In this document: positions 23,286 to 34,361 of the stretch, piece after piece | Layout of the letters: each line of letters starts with the position of its first letter | Position numbering within the stretch: position 1 is the first letter of the stretch | Assembly: GCA_033065855.1 (NCBI GenBank) | Contig: JAVXUO010002024.1 | Coordinates: forward strand, 39,006 to 103,005 | Reading direction: 5' to 3' | Length of the DNA: 64,000 bases | DNA from: Escallonia rubra | Lineage: Eukaryota; Streptophyta; Magnoliopsida; Escalloniales; Escalloniaceae | Notes under the pieces: model-generated | The model's input: the letters and a program-made list of their open reading frames with translations, nothing else | What the model was told of the DNA's origin: nothing | Database searches by the model: none | Program-made: the position numbers and the translations under genes

Positions 23286-26200
23286 ATGCGTCGTTTTCTT
23301 CAGGGACGTCGTCTTTGGGGCTATGTCAGTGGCAGTATCAAGGCTCCCTCTTGCACTGATGCCGCTTTTGAGGACAAAGAGGCTGATTGAGTTGTAAAAA
23401 ATTCAAAAATTATTAGTTGGTTCTCCAACACCTCTCTGCCGAAGATCAACCAACTGTTTGGACCGTTTGACACCGCAAAGGAAGTTTGGGATTATTTGGC
23501 TGCCACCAACACTGTGTCTGACTTAGCCTCTCAGTATCAGATTGATCTGGATTTCCATCGTCTTCGACAGGTTCCTGGTCAATCCATTCAAGACTATTAC
23601 AGCCAGTTAGCAATCCTTTGGGATAAGCAGACACATCCCTCTCAGTGTACCAATTGTCTAGTGCACTACTGCACCACTCTCATGCTCGTGACAGTAAGCA
23701 ACTTCGTCAATTTTTGACGGGTCTGCTTAATGATTATGAAGATCGGCGCTCCTCTCTCCTAAACAGGAACCCGACTCATACTCTTGCTGCTGCTCTTGCT
23801 GAGATGAAGTCTGAGGAGGTCCGAAAGAAGACTGTTGATATCCTTGCTCTTCCTTCCTCTAATCAAAATGTTCTTGCCACTCCGACTGCTCTTGCCACTT
23901 CTTCTCGCCCTCTCTTTAGGAAAAAGTGGTGTGATTTTCACAAGTGGGGATTTCACTCAAATGATGAATGCAAGCGGAATCCGAAAAACAAGAACTCTGT
24001 TCCGGGCTACAATCCACCTAGATCACCGTCTCAACCAGCTGCCGCTGTTACTGACACTGTTGTCTCTGATGCGCCTTCTTCTTCTACCCCTACTGTGGAA
24101 CTTACTGCAGACGAACTGACGATTATTTCTAATTATCGCCTTTCCCAGACGGGTAACTCTAGTGGTATTTCTGCTTCATCATTTCCTAGTTCTTCTACCT
24201 GTTATGTAGCCTCAAGTACTAAACCTCGGTTATTAGATTCTGCTTGTTGCAATCACATGACATCAGATTCCTCTTTATTCTCTCATAAAAGTTCTAGTTT
24301 GTCAATACCCCCTATACATACTACTGATGGTACTGCCTTACACACCACACATATAAGAGACATTTTCACACCTTCTCTTTCCTTATCTCATACTTTTCAT
24401 ATCCCTTAATTGACTCATAATCTTATCTCTTTGGGTCAACTTATTGATCATGGCTGTACCATTCACCTTAACTCTTCTGGTTGTATTGTACAGGACGCGC
24501 AGACTGGGAAGGTAGTTGGGACATGGCGTAAAGTGGATCGTCTTTTTGTACTGGATCATCTCCATCTGCCATCCACCTCTGTTGCTGCTGCTTCTACCTC
24601 TTCCAAAGCTCTTCAACTTTGGCACTCTGGCTTAGGTCATGCCTCCTTATCTAAGCTTCGTCCTCTTGTTTCCAGTGGACAAATTGGGTCTATTACCGTG
24701 TCTGATTTTCATTGTTTACCGTGTCAACTTAGTAAGCAGTCAAAATTTCCTTTCAATAGTAGTGATTCAAGAGCTAGTCAAATATTTAATTTAGTTCATT
24801 CTGATGGGGTCCTTCTTCAGTTCTTCCTAAGGGTGGATCTTGTTATTATGTAACCTTTATTGATGATTATTCTCGATTTACTTGGATCTATCTTTTGAAA
24901 AATCGCTCTGAAGTTTTGACTGTTTATTCTACTTTTGCTAAAATTGTTCACATTCAGTTCTCCCGTACCATAAAAAATTTTCGTTCAGATAATGCCGCAG
25001 AATATACCTCTACCCCTTTCTTATCCTTACTTGCTCAAGAGGGTACAATTGCTCAAACTTCTTGTCCTGGCACATCTGAACAAAATGGTAGAGCTGAACG
25101 TAAACACAGACATATTGTGGAGACAACAAATACATTGTTGCGCTCTGCTTCTCTTCCCCAGTTCTTCTGGGGTGAAGCTATACTCACTGCAGTTTACACT
25201 ATTAATCGCACACCTTCTGTTGTCCTAGGCAATATGTCTCCCTATGAGTGCTTTCATGGTATCAGCCCCAATTATAGTCTTTTCAAAGTCTTTGGTTGTG
25301 TTTGTTTTGTTCAACTTCATCCCCATGAGCGAAACAAATTAGAACCTAGGGCTCGCATGTGTTGCTTTCTAGGTTATGGCATAGAACAGAAAGGGTATCG
25401 CTGTTATGATCCTATATCTCAGCGGATACGCATTTTTCGTCATGTTACCTTCTGGGAAGATACATTCTTCGTACATGTTTCTTCTCTTGATACATCAAGT
25501 AGCACATCCTCATTTCAGATTCCAACATGCTCCATAGACCTATTCCCTGATACTATCACATCTTTGTAGACCTACGCCTGCTGATGCTATTGATCCACTT
25601 GCACCTGGTCCTGACTTTCCCTCCACGTCGGCTGACACTGCTCTACCATCTCCTCCTCCTGCCCCTCAGGTTCGTACAACTTCTGGTAGGTTAGTTCAAC
25701 CTAATGTTCGTTTACGAGATTATGATTGCTCTGTTGCTCTATCTACTCTTCATGAACCTACTACCTATATAAAAGTTTCTAAGGACCCACTATGGCAGAA
25801 GGCTATGAATGATGAATTATATGCACTCACTAAGACTCATACTTGGGACTTAGTTGATCTGCCTCTAGGTAAATCTGTTGTCGGTTGCAAGTGGGTGTAC
25901 AAGATCAAGACACATGCAGATGGCAGCATTGAACATTACAAAGCTCAGCTTGTAGCAAAAGGATATACGCAGGAATATGGCATTGATTATGAGGAGACCT
26001 TTGCTCCTGTTGCTCGTCTTACATCCGTCTGAGCTCTCATTGCAGTTGCCTCTGCTCGCCATTGGTTTCTGTTTCAAATGGACGTAAAAAAATGCTTTCC
26101 TTAATGGGGAGCTCACTGAGGAAGTATACATGAAACCTCCGCCTGGTTATCCTCATCGTCCACATCAGGTGTGTTATCTCCGAAAAGCTCTTTATGGTCT

Positions 26201-27298
26201 CAAGCAAGCTTCCAGGGCCTGGTTCTCTAAGTTCAGTCATGTCCTCACACAGCTTGGATTCGCTTCCAGTGCCTATGATTATACTCTATTTCGTCGACAG
26301 TCTGACTCAGGTTTGATCTTAGTACTGTTATATGTTGATGACATGATCATTACGGGCGAAGATCTTTCAGGCATTCGTACCCTTAAAATCTCTCTCAGTC
26401 AACAGTTCGAGATGAAGGATCTTGGTGATCTTCAATACTTTCTTGGTCTTGAGGTCACCTCTCATCACACTGGATTTTTTCTTTCTCAGATCAAGTATGC
26501 TTCTGATTTGGTCTCTAAGTCTGGCGTCTCTTCAAGTGATACTGTTATGTCCCCTATGGAGGAAAACTGGGAGCATAGTACATTGACTGGTGAACCTCTT
26601 TCGGATTCTACCTATTACAGACAACTAGTTGGGAGCCTGATTTATCTCACTGTTACTCAACCAGACATTGCTTATGCAGTTCATCGGGTTAGCCAGTTCA
26701 TGATCGCTCCCTCCACCTTTCACTTGGATGGTGTTCTTCGAATTTTGCGATATGTGCAGGGTACTCTATCTCATGGCTTGCACTATCCATCCGCATCCTC
26801 TCTACAGCTCACTGCCTACTCTAATGCAGATTGGGGACGCGATCTTGTCGATCGTCGCTCCACTACAGGTTTCTGTTTCCTTCTAGGTAATTCTCTCATC
26901 TCCTGGTGTAGCAAGAAGCAGTCCATTGTCTCTCACTCCAGCACTGAGTCTGAATATCGCGCTCTTGCTGATAATACTGCTCAGTTAGTTTGGTTGCGAT
27001 GGTTACTTGGAGACATGGGTGTCTCTTTTGACTCTGCTACTCCTATTCATTGTGACAGTCAGAGCATTATCCAGATCACTCACAATGATGTTTTTCATGG
27101 AATGACAAAACACATTGAGATTGGTTGCCATGTTACTCGTACACATCTCACTCGTGGTATCCTTGAGCTCATTCATGTATCTTCATCCAATCAACTTGCA
27201 GATGTCTTCCCGAAGTCCTTCTCCGTAAAGAACTTCTTGCATTTCATTTCCAAACTCAACCTGGTCTCTGGTCGACAACCTTGAGTTTGAGGGGGGAT
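23286..27298 (+). pseudogene. Copia gag-pol, plus strand, decayed
   Basis: Polyprotein remnants in order: gag from about 23290 (GRRLWGYVSG, then INQLFGPFDTAKEVWDYLAA), a degenerate zinc knuckle (CDFHKWGFHSNDECKR) near 23930, protease with LDSACCNHMTSD where DSG is usual (near 24235), the GAG-pre-integrase HHCC region (24620-24780), integrase to about 25400 (FIDDYSRFTW, EQNGRAERKHR), reverse transcriptase 25790-26640 with YVDDMIITG, and RNase H 26820-27180 (STESEYRALAD). Stops and frameshifts occur near 24407, 24800, 25569, 26030 and 26095, and the 5' LTR and start of gag are absent. The element is not functional. Its RT differs clearly from the adjacent minus-strand Copia, so the two are different families. 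Confidence 0.9.
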
Positions 27299-27557
27299 AT
27301 TAGAGTCAACTTCGTAAATTAAGGAATCTCATTAATTTACTCTACGTAAATTAAGGAATCTTCTTAATTTACTCACAATCATATCAATCTGTCATATCAA
27401 TCTTGTTGTATCTTGTCAATCTTTAATTTGTATCTTGTCAATCCTTGATTTATTCATTGTATTAATTGCTAGGTCAACTGTAATGCCTATAAATAGAGGC
27501 CTCCGATGTACTCTTAAACACACAGAAATATACAGACATTTTCTGTTTCAACTAACA
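27299..27557 (+). mobile_element. 3' LTR of the plus-strand Copia
   Basis: Follows a polypurine tract, gagtttgaggggggat. It starts with tattagagtcaac, apparently a mutated TGTTAGAG, and ends near actaaca at 27557. It includes a tandem motif (cgtaaattaaggaatct, twice, 27310-27375) and a TATA box, tataaata, at 27488-27495, as expected of an LTR promoter. The exact ends are uncertain because there is no 5' LTR to compare. Confidence 0.65.
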
Positions 27558-27574
27558 AAAAATGTATGTTTGGG

Positions 27575-27900
27575 GTTGAGCTACGCCCCTGCCGCTCCAT
27601 TCGATCCAACGAGACCACCTCTTATTCAAGAGGAACACCTCTTATTCACACGCTTTGCGTGAGGGCGGGTGTCAAGTCCCATATCGACAATACATGGGAT
27701 TTTGGGTTGATTCTTATATCTGGTGGGCTTTCTCAACTCTTGAGCATGCTTTTGGGTTGGACACCAGATTCAACATGGTATCAGAGCTAGGTCCCTGCCG
27801 CCTCATTCGATCCAACGGGACCACCTCTTATTCAAGAGGAACACCTCTTATTCACACGCTTCGCGTGAGGGAGGGCCAGATCGCGCGGGCAACTTAACTC
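27575..27900 (+). mobile_element. TRIM-like element with repeated internal region
   Basis: A short LTR-like unit, 27669-27775, starts tgtcaagtcccatat and ends ttcaaca. It is followed directly by tggtatcagagc (27776-27787), the standard initiator-Met tRNA primer binding site. An internal segment (tgccgcctcattcgatccaa to gcgtgagggagg) follows at about 27790-27880. A second version of the same segment precedes the LTR at about 27583-27668. The order internal-LTR-PBS-internal is what tandem TRIM copies give. There is no coding capacity. Confidence 0.6.
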
Positions 27901-27931
27901 AAGTTACCTGCACGGTCAAAGGATCAGCTCC

Positions 27932-27962
<31 letters not shown>

Positions 27963-28079
27963 TTTAATACACTTTTTGACTACTTAAGCTTTTAAATTGG
28001 CCATGTGTGACAATAAAATTGTTTGAAATTTGTTCAAAAGTGAAACATGATAAACATGAAACATGTGGAGTAGCAACTG

Positions 28080-28850
28080 CTTGCTACTCCACAAAACACC
28101 AGCTGTACGAACTTGGTTCATTAATATACAACGCTAAAGCCCTTATGCGTGTCCTGCAGTGATCCCCACTTGTCATTGCAACCTCTTAGTCAAACTAGAA
28201 GTGTCGCATTTACCACATTAGCAATTCATTTGGGTGGCCTCAGTACTGAACTAACTTCATCCATGTACCTGAAGAGCATTCCCAGATTTCAAGAGATCCA
28301 ACCAGAGCTGCAAAGGTATTTTCAATCTTCACGTGATGGTAACCTTGAACTCAGTTAATATTCCTGTTTATTCTCAATCTTCTTCTAGCTGTTTAAGGAC
28401 CGAAATATGAAGAATGGCATAATCTCCCACCACTCTAAATTTGTTGTTCGTTTACTCGAAACAATATTGAAATTGATGGGTATTTTTCGTTTTAATTTTC
28501 ACATAAGTTGATACCTCTTACAGTCTTACCTCTATGAAGTTCATTACGTGCAAGGACAGAAATGCAGGAAAAGGTCTCGTTTTCATTGCAGATATGTCCA
28601 CAGCCAATTAGTTATTGCTCATTACAATTTTCTGTTCTGAACAAACTGCACATGGAGTCTACAGATAGAATTAGTCCAACAATCACTATTCATGTCATTG
28701 GAATGGGAAAAGGAAAGATCAGTAATCAGAATTTCAAAAGATAACTATCACAATTCAACATCAACTACCCGCCAGTCAGACGACGGCCTATTGGATATGA
28801 TGCAATTATCCGCCAGTTGCAGATTTTGTTACTTACTCTACACTTACTGT
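28080..28850 (+). repeat. SCPL-array 5' homology block, copy-3 version
   Basis: Aligns with 13930-14700 and 37970-38720, with moderate divergence and small indels. It is preceded by a (TA)n(CA)n tract (27932-27961) and a short stretch matching the Helitron-like array. No gene is supported. Confidence 0.7.
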
Positions 28851-28876
28851 TCTGTAACCTTTAATAATGATGCAAT

Positions 28877-28884
28877 TATATAAT
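28877..28884 (+). promoter_or_regulatory. Putative TATA box of SCPL copy 3
   Basis: The motif tatataat lies 111 bp before the copy 3 ATG, at the position aligned with the TATA sites of copies 2 and 4. Confidence 0.45.
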
Positions 28885-28987
28885 CTAATCAACTGTGTCT
28901 TTTGTAATGCCTCGTGTCTGACCAACAGACCAAGGCACGAACATACATCTACCAGCTGCAGCTGCTAATTCACAGGGAATACTTAAC

Positions 28988-31900
28988 ATGAATTGTTACA
29001 CTTCGGGTAAGTTTATCAGCTGGGAGTGGTGGCACCTACTCCTCCTATTTGCTCTCTTTGATGTCGTTGCGTCACAGTCAATTATTCAAACTCTCCCAGG
29101 GTATCCGGGTATTCTACCTATCAAGCTTGAAACTGGGTGAGTTCTTGAGCTGCTTTATTCTTTGCATAGCAAAAGGTTTTTATGCCTTTTTTGATTCTTT
29201 CCAAGATAAAGGTGATGGAAATGGTTCCCCTTTTCTCATAGATACGTGAGCGTGGGTGAAGTGGATGAGGTGCAGCTATTCTATTACTTCGTCGAGTCAG
29301 AAAGAAACCCTGTGAAGGACCCCCTTGTGCTATGGCTCACTGGAGGCCCTGGTTGCTCTGCTTTCTCTGGTTTAGTTTATGAAATTGGTACACTTTCGAT
29401 GCTCAGTCTTTTATTTCAAAACCAGGAAAAATGCGGAACAAAATTGACCCTCGCTAAAGGAAGCAACAAAAGCAAGACAGAATATGTGTACTAAACATGT
29501 GTGCATTGTTTGACTGAATGTAAGGTTATCCAATTTGATAGACCAAATAGGCGTGTTTCACCAAACACACACGCAGTCTGCACATATGCAAACAATATAA
29601 TTTTAAAAGCTTTACTATGTCTATTGCCATCTCTCCTGCAAAAGCACTCAAGTCCATATCGAATCTGGTCCATAACCATGGGCTTGATGCACCCGAACGA
29701 GAAGACTTGAATCTCAATGCCACTTCGTTAGAAAACAAGCTCAAACCCCACCAACCTGATTGCAGAAGTTGACGATCACATTCTAAACCATCCCCACCTT
29801 GCAGATAAAACACCTTAAGCGCTCTAAACCATCCCCACCTTGCAGATAAAACACCTTAAGCGCCGTAAATTTTCTTTTAGTTCCATAGATTATACCTCAT
29901 CAAAGCTGCACACCATTTGCCGACAGGATAGTTTGCCTTCAGGTTAAACTTTAATCTCTTTCTATATTAGTTTCTCACTTGAAAGTTGGTACTTATACCT
30001 TGTGAAAGAACTTAATTTCATCAAACAGAACCTAACTTTTAAGTGAATGTAATTGCTTTGTGTGTCACAAGATTAGGCTGAATGAGAGCCCAACCCTTCG
30101 AATAGTAGTAAAATAGGGAAAGTACGTTTACGCAAAGCCCTGCTACATTTAAGCTCAATCTTCACTGATGATTACAAGAGGGATTATACTACCCCAGCCC
30201 ATCTTCTTAATATAATAGTAGCTTAAAAGACAACAAAATCAAAGCAACCTGTTCAAAATAACCTTTTATCTCTGACAATGATACAGTTACTAGGTACGGT
30301 CAATGTCGCCTTCACAATTCTCTTATGAATTTTGTCCAGGTCCATTAATGTTCGACGTTCCAGCCTTCAATGGGAGCTCACCGTCTTTTTTTTTAAACCC
30401 GTACTCATGGACAAAGGTGCGCCATTTAATCGCTGCGGTGCTTAGGTTTGTTTTGTGTTCAATTGGAGGCGAGACTTTCTCGTATTCTTCTTACATGTGC
30501 TCGTGATGCAACCCCAGATCGCCAACATAATATTTTTAGATGCGCCTGTCGGCACTGGATTCTCCTATGCAACTACCTCAGAAGGCTACTATTCCTCCGA
30601 CACAAAATCAACAAAAGACACTTACACTTTTCTAAGAAAGGTGAGTTACAATGTAGAGAACATGGAAACTGGGCGCGATGGTTGTTATTAATAAAGCTTT
30701 GGAAGCCATAGCATAAGTAGAAACTATATCCTTGTGTATTTATGCTGTAATTACAACTCAAAAGCTGACGACTGTCATCTAATCATCAGTGGCTGTTGGA
30801 GCACCAAAGATTTATCGAAAATCCTCTTTACATTGCTGGTGACTCCTACTCGGGCATACTCGTCCCCATGATCGTCCTAGAAATATCCAATGGTAACTTG
30901 TGTTTACTAGAACCTTCTTTCATCGAAACAATGTTGATTGACTAATGATGAACTGTTCGTACAAAGCTTCGCTGTTGATTATGATTATTTTGGCAGCTAA
31001 TGAAGTTGGATACATGCCACGCATGTCTCTCCAGGTAAATGACCTTTAACTTACATTTTAGTGACATAAGTTATGTTAGATCTAGATTTTCCATGATTCT
31101 GTTTCAGGGATACATGCTTGGCAACCCAGCAACACATCTTCACATGGATTATAATGCAAGGATTGCATATGCACATCGAGTGGGACTTATATCGGACAAC
31201 TACTACCAGGTGATTTTACCCGTCTCTCGGCTTCTCATTCCTGAGCAGCCTGCCCGATACCTCATAGACATGTTTATATACTTTCTACTGATGCCACTTC
31301 CTCCAATATCAACGATTTCGAACAGAAAATAACAAGTTAGATAATGTCTTGACAATATAGCTAGAATTTTTTAGGAAACCCAAAGCAGAGATCCCCCCGT
31401 TGCAGGGTCTGAGGAAGGTTGCCTATGCAGCCTTACCAATTACCATACTTTTCGTGGGGAGGCAGTTTCCTAACTGTTCATAGAGTATATTCCTCCTCCT
31501 GAGTTCGAACTCAACGTACGATGCCACCTCCTTTTCATATGTGGCTGGATATAGTAATTCATTGTAGACGAAGGATTTGATGGTATGGATTTTCAGTCAG
31601 CGAAACGCAGCTGCCACGGGGAATATATCAGCCCAGATCCAAACATTGCAGAATGCATTTATTATCTTCAACTTATCAAAGAGGTAAACAAACGCACAAT
31701 TTCAATCTTGAAAAGAAAGTGTTGCTTCTTATGTGTGACAAAAAATTGAAATTGCAGTGCACTGGAAGAGTAAACAGACCGCATATATTGGAACCGAAGT
31801 GTAGTACTTCGTGGGGAAAAAGATATAATGACTACTCCAAGGACATCCTCATACCATCCCAACAAGAGGAACTATGGTGCCGGGTAGCTATTTACGAAAC

Positions 31901-33293
31901 ATATATACGTGCAAACCTATTACCTATGTAATGCTCTCTACAAGTTTACAAACTGAATGTCTACTACTCGCTTGCTTGCAGCAGGATAACTACGTAACAT
32001 GTTACGTCTGGGCGAATGATCCCACTGTCCGAGAAGCCCTTCACATTCGAGATGTTAGTTAATCCCACAATTAACACTATCTGTAGTTGAAATACTCTAG
32101 TACCATATTAGGATCAGAATACGTGAGTTCCATCAACAACGTAATTGAAAGCTAACCTCGTTGCATCCATGATGACAACCAGGGAACAAAATCAGAGTGG
32201 AGAAGGTGCAATAAGAGCTTATCCTATGAGGAGGACATTGCAAGTGTTGTTGAGTATCATCGTCTCCTTAGTAAAAAAGGATATCGAGTTTTGATATACA
32301 GGTCTGGTTACTTAAAATCTCTCTCTCTCTCCTCTAACATACTCAAAGAGTCAAAGACTTGTGCGCAAGCTTCACCTGATTTCTCGTGCATAAGCTTATG
32401 CCTTCGCATGATGTTTTAGGTGACTAATGCTCTTACTTCCTAACAGCGGCGATCATGACATGGTCATTCCATATGTGGGTACAGTAGCATGGATAAATTC
32501 TCTTAATTTGACAATTGATGATAACTGGAGACCATGGTTTGTCGACGGTCAGGTTGCAGGGTGAGTTTCCATACATATTCGTACGACCTTAGCAGTGTGG
32601 TTCCTTCCTAGACATTCTTAGCTTACACTTGAACGTTCCTAGAAAGCACCGTACTCAGACTCTAACTCTGTGACAACGATTGATTTTTTACAGATTCACA
32701 GAACGGTACACTGAAAATAGCATATACTCTCTGACCTTTGCAACAGTAAAGGCAAGAAACATTACTATCTTAGCTCTGTCATTTTTGTTTTATTTTGGAG
32801 AGTGGTTTGAATTAATTTTTTAAAGAAATGTCATCATGAAAATTAACCATTCAACTGAAAGGCAGAAAATGCCATGAATGATTCAATCAAAAGTTATGTC
32901 CATTTCGAAGGCCTTCCTTAGGCTGCTTACCTACTGCATAGCAATAGATTTGTGCTTTAGATTGGATAACAACGGGGAATCTAAAATTTAGTCCAAAAAA
33001 TTATTCTTTATGAACATGTCTCAATACAGTTGTCATGTTAGCCACTATTACTTCGACAGTCATTGTCACATTATTTGGAGAAACAACTTTTTGAACTACA
33101 TATGAGATCCTTGTTAGTATTAATTTTTAAAATTCATCTCTATGCAGTTTGACTAACCTACTTGTTAAAATTATGTTGGTACTAATGGGCATACCCTTGG
33201 TGCTCGTAGGGAGGGGGTCACACGGCTCCGGAGTACAAGCCAAAGGAATGTCTAGCCATGGTTGACAGGTGGTTCTCCTTTTATCCGCTGTGA
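28988..33293 (+). CDS. SCPL: Serine carboxypeptidase-like protein, SCPL copy 3
   Basis: A 14-exon gene, 465 aa. Exons: 28988-29136, 29242-29387, 30340-30416, 30518-30640, 30790-30892, 30997-31034, 31108-31209, 31597-31683, 31758-31883, 31982-32053, 32183-32301, 32447-32560, 32694-32751, 33210-33293. Every exon has the same length as its partner in copies 1 and 4, and the frame is open throughout. The signal peptide ends near Ser/Gln about 30. The triad is Ser184 (AGDSYSG), Asp383 (SGDHDM) and His442 (GGGHTAPEY), and the oxyanion motif is [10 protein letters not shown]. The AGDSYSG context resembles plant clade I SCPL acyltransferases more than classical GESYAG carboxypeptidases, but that is only suggestive. 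Exon 7 and exon 9 differ from copy 4 at several residues ([27 protein letters not shown]), so this is a distinct, older paralogue. The last intron uses a GC donor. Confidence 0.88.
29782..29863. repeat. 41-bp tandem duplication in SCPL copy 3 intron 2
   Basis: Two adjacent copies of a 41 bp unit starting tctaaaccatccccacc, at 29782-29822 and 29823-29863. Other SCPL copies have one. Just upstream, copy 3 also lacks about 190 bp of the LINE remnant that copies 2 and 4 keep. Both changes are intronic. Confidence 0.8.
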
Positions 33294-33440
33294 TTCATCC
33301 ATCCTGCCGGAGGAACGAGTTTTCAATTCAGGCTTATCATCATTGTATACAAAATGTTCCACCACCGCAAACAACCACCTCTACCCACCCACAGACAGAC
33401 ACCGTACGAATTTGATAATTTAATTCCCTTCTCCATCTCT

Positions 33441-33725
33441 TTAAAGCATGATATACATTGTTGGACTATTCTCTAATAGCTTAAACTTTTAGAGCAACTG
33501 ATAACTGAATTAACATGGTATCAGAGCTTTGATTGGTTTGGCAAGGTCTTGGATTCTATTCTTTCTGCTTACGGATTTGATCACCCTTTAATATGATGCA
33601 ATTTTTATTCATTTTATTTGTACACTTAGTGTGATGCACCTTGATTTGGAAGTATTAAAACATAATATACATTGTTGGGCCTATAACTTAACAATCTGGC
33701 ATTAGTTGATAACGAAAATTTCTCT
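33441..33725 (+). mobile_element. TRIM/SMART-like mini LTR element
   Basis: Two diverged direct repeats start with matching sequence: catgatatacattgttgg (about 33447-33464) and cataatatacattgttgg (about 33661-33678). The first ends in gaattaaca and is followed at once by tggtatcagagc (33516-33527), an initiator-Met primer binding site. The second continues ataacttaacaatc and gttgataac, similar to the first. Total length is about 285 bp with no coding capacity. A polypurine tract is not obvious. Confidence 0.55.
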
Positions 33726-34360
33726 TACCAAGTGTTTGGGAGAAATCTCTCAATTAAATATGAGTCATTTGAAAAAAAAAAGTGTGGTTTTGGGGGGAAG
33801 GAAGGACGCAATTTTCAACGTCTAAGATTTGGATCTGAAATGGTGGCCACATTCGCGGTGGTGGTTGTTATGAGTGTGATGGCGATAACAGTGGGGATGG
33901 GAGGGTGATGGAATTCGATTTGGTGATGGTGGGCTTGTTTATGGTTGTGGATGCGGTATTATGGGGTGGTAGATGTTGAAGTAATGGGTGTAGGTAGTAC
34001 TGGTGGTCGTGACCACTCGTTGTGGATAGTAGAAATGGGATCGGTGGTGGAGACTACAATGATGTGGTGGTGGAGGAGGCGGAGCTAACTGGTTAATGAT
34101 ATTGATGATGGGTTTTAGTGAAAGTAGTGGTGGTGAAATCAGGATTCTGTGATGGTAGTGGTAGTAGTGACGAACTTTGGTTTTAGTCTAGTGGGATTTG
34201 AACAAAATTGGTTATGTAAAAGAAAAATGGTGGTTTGTTGTTTTAAGGTAGTGGTGGTGGTCGCCCATGGCAGGTGAGTGAGAGAGAGAGAGAGAGAGAG
34301 AAGGTTGATAGTGGGTATGGCGCGGTGGCTATTTGCTGGCATTGGTTGTGTTTTAGAAAG
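33726..34360. other. Noncoding region with GGT-rich tract and (AG)n repeat
   Basis: A GTGG/GGT-rich low-complexity stretch (33780-34265) and an (AG)n run at 34279-34302. Minus-strand ORFs are Thr/Ser/Pro-rich translations of the repeat. No family is recognised. It separates SCPL copy 3 from the second Helitron-like array and is not present after the other copies. Confidence 0.5.
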
Positions 34361-34361
34361 A

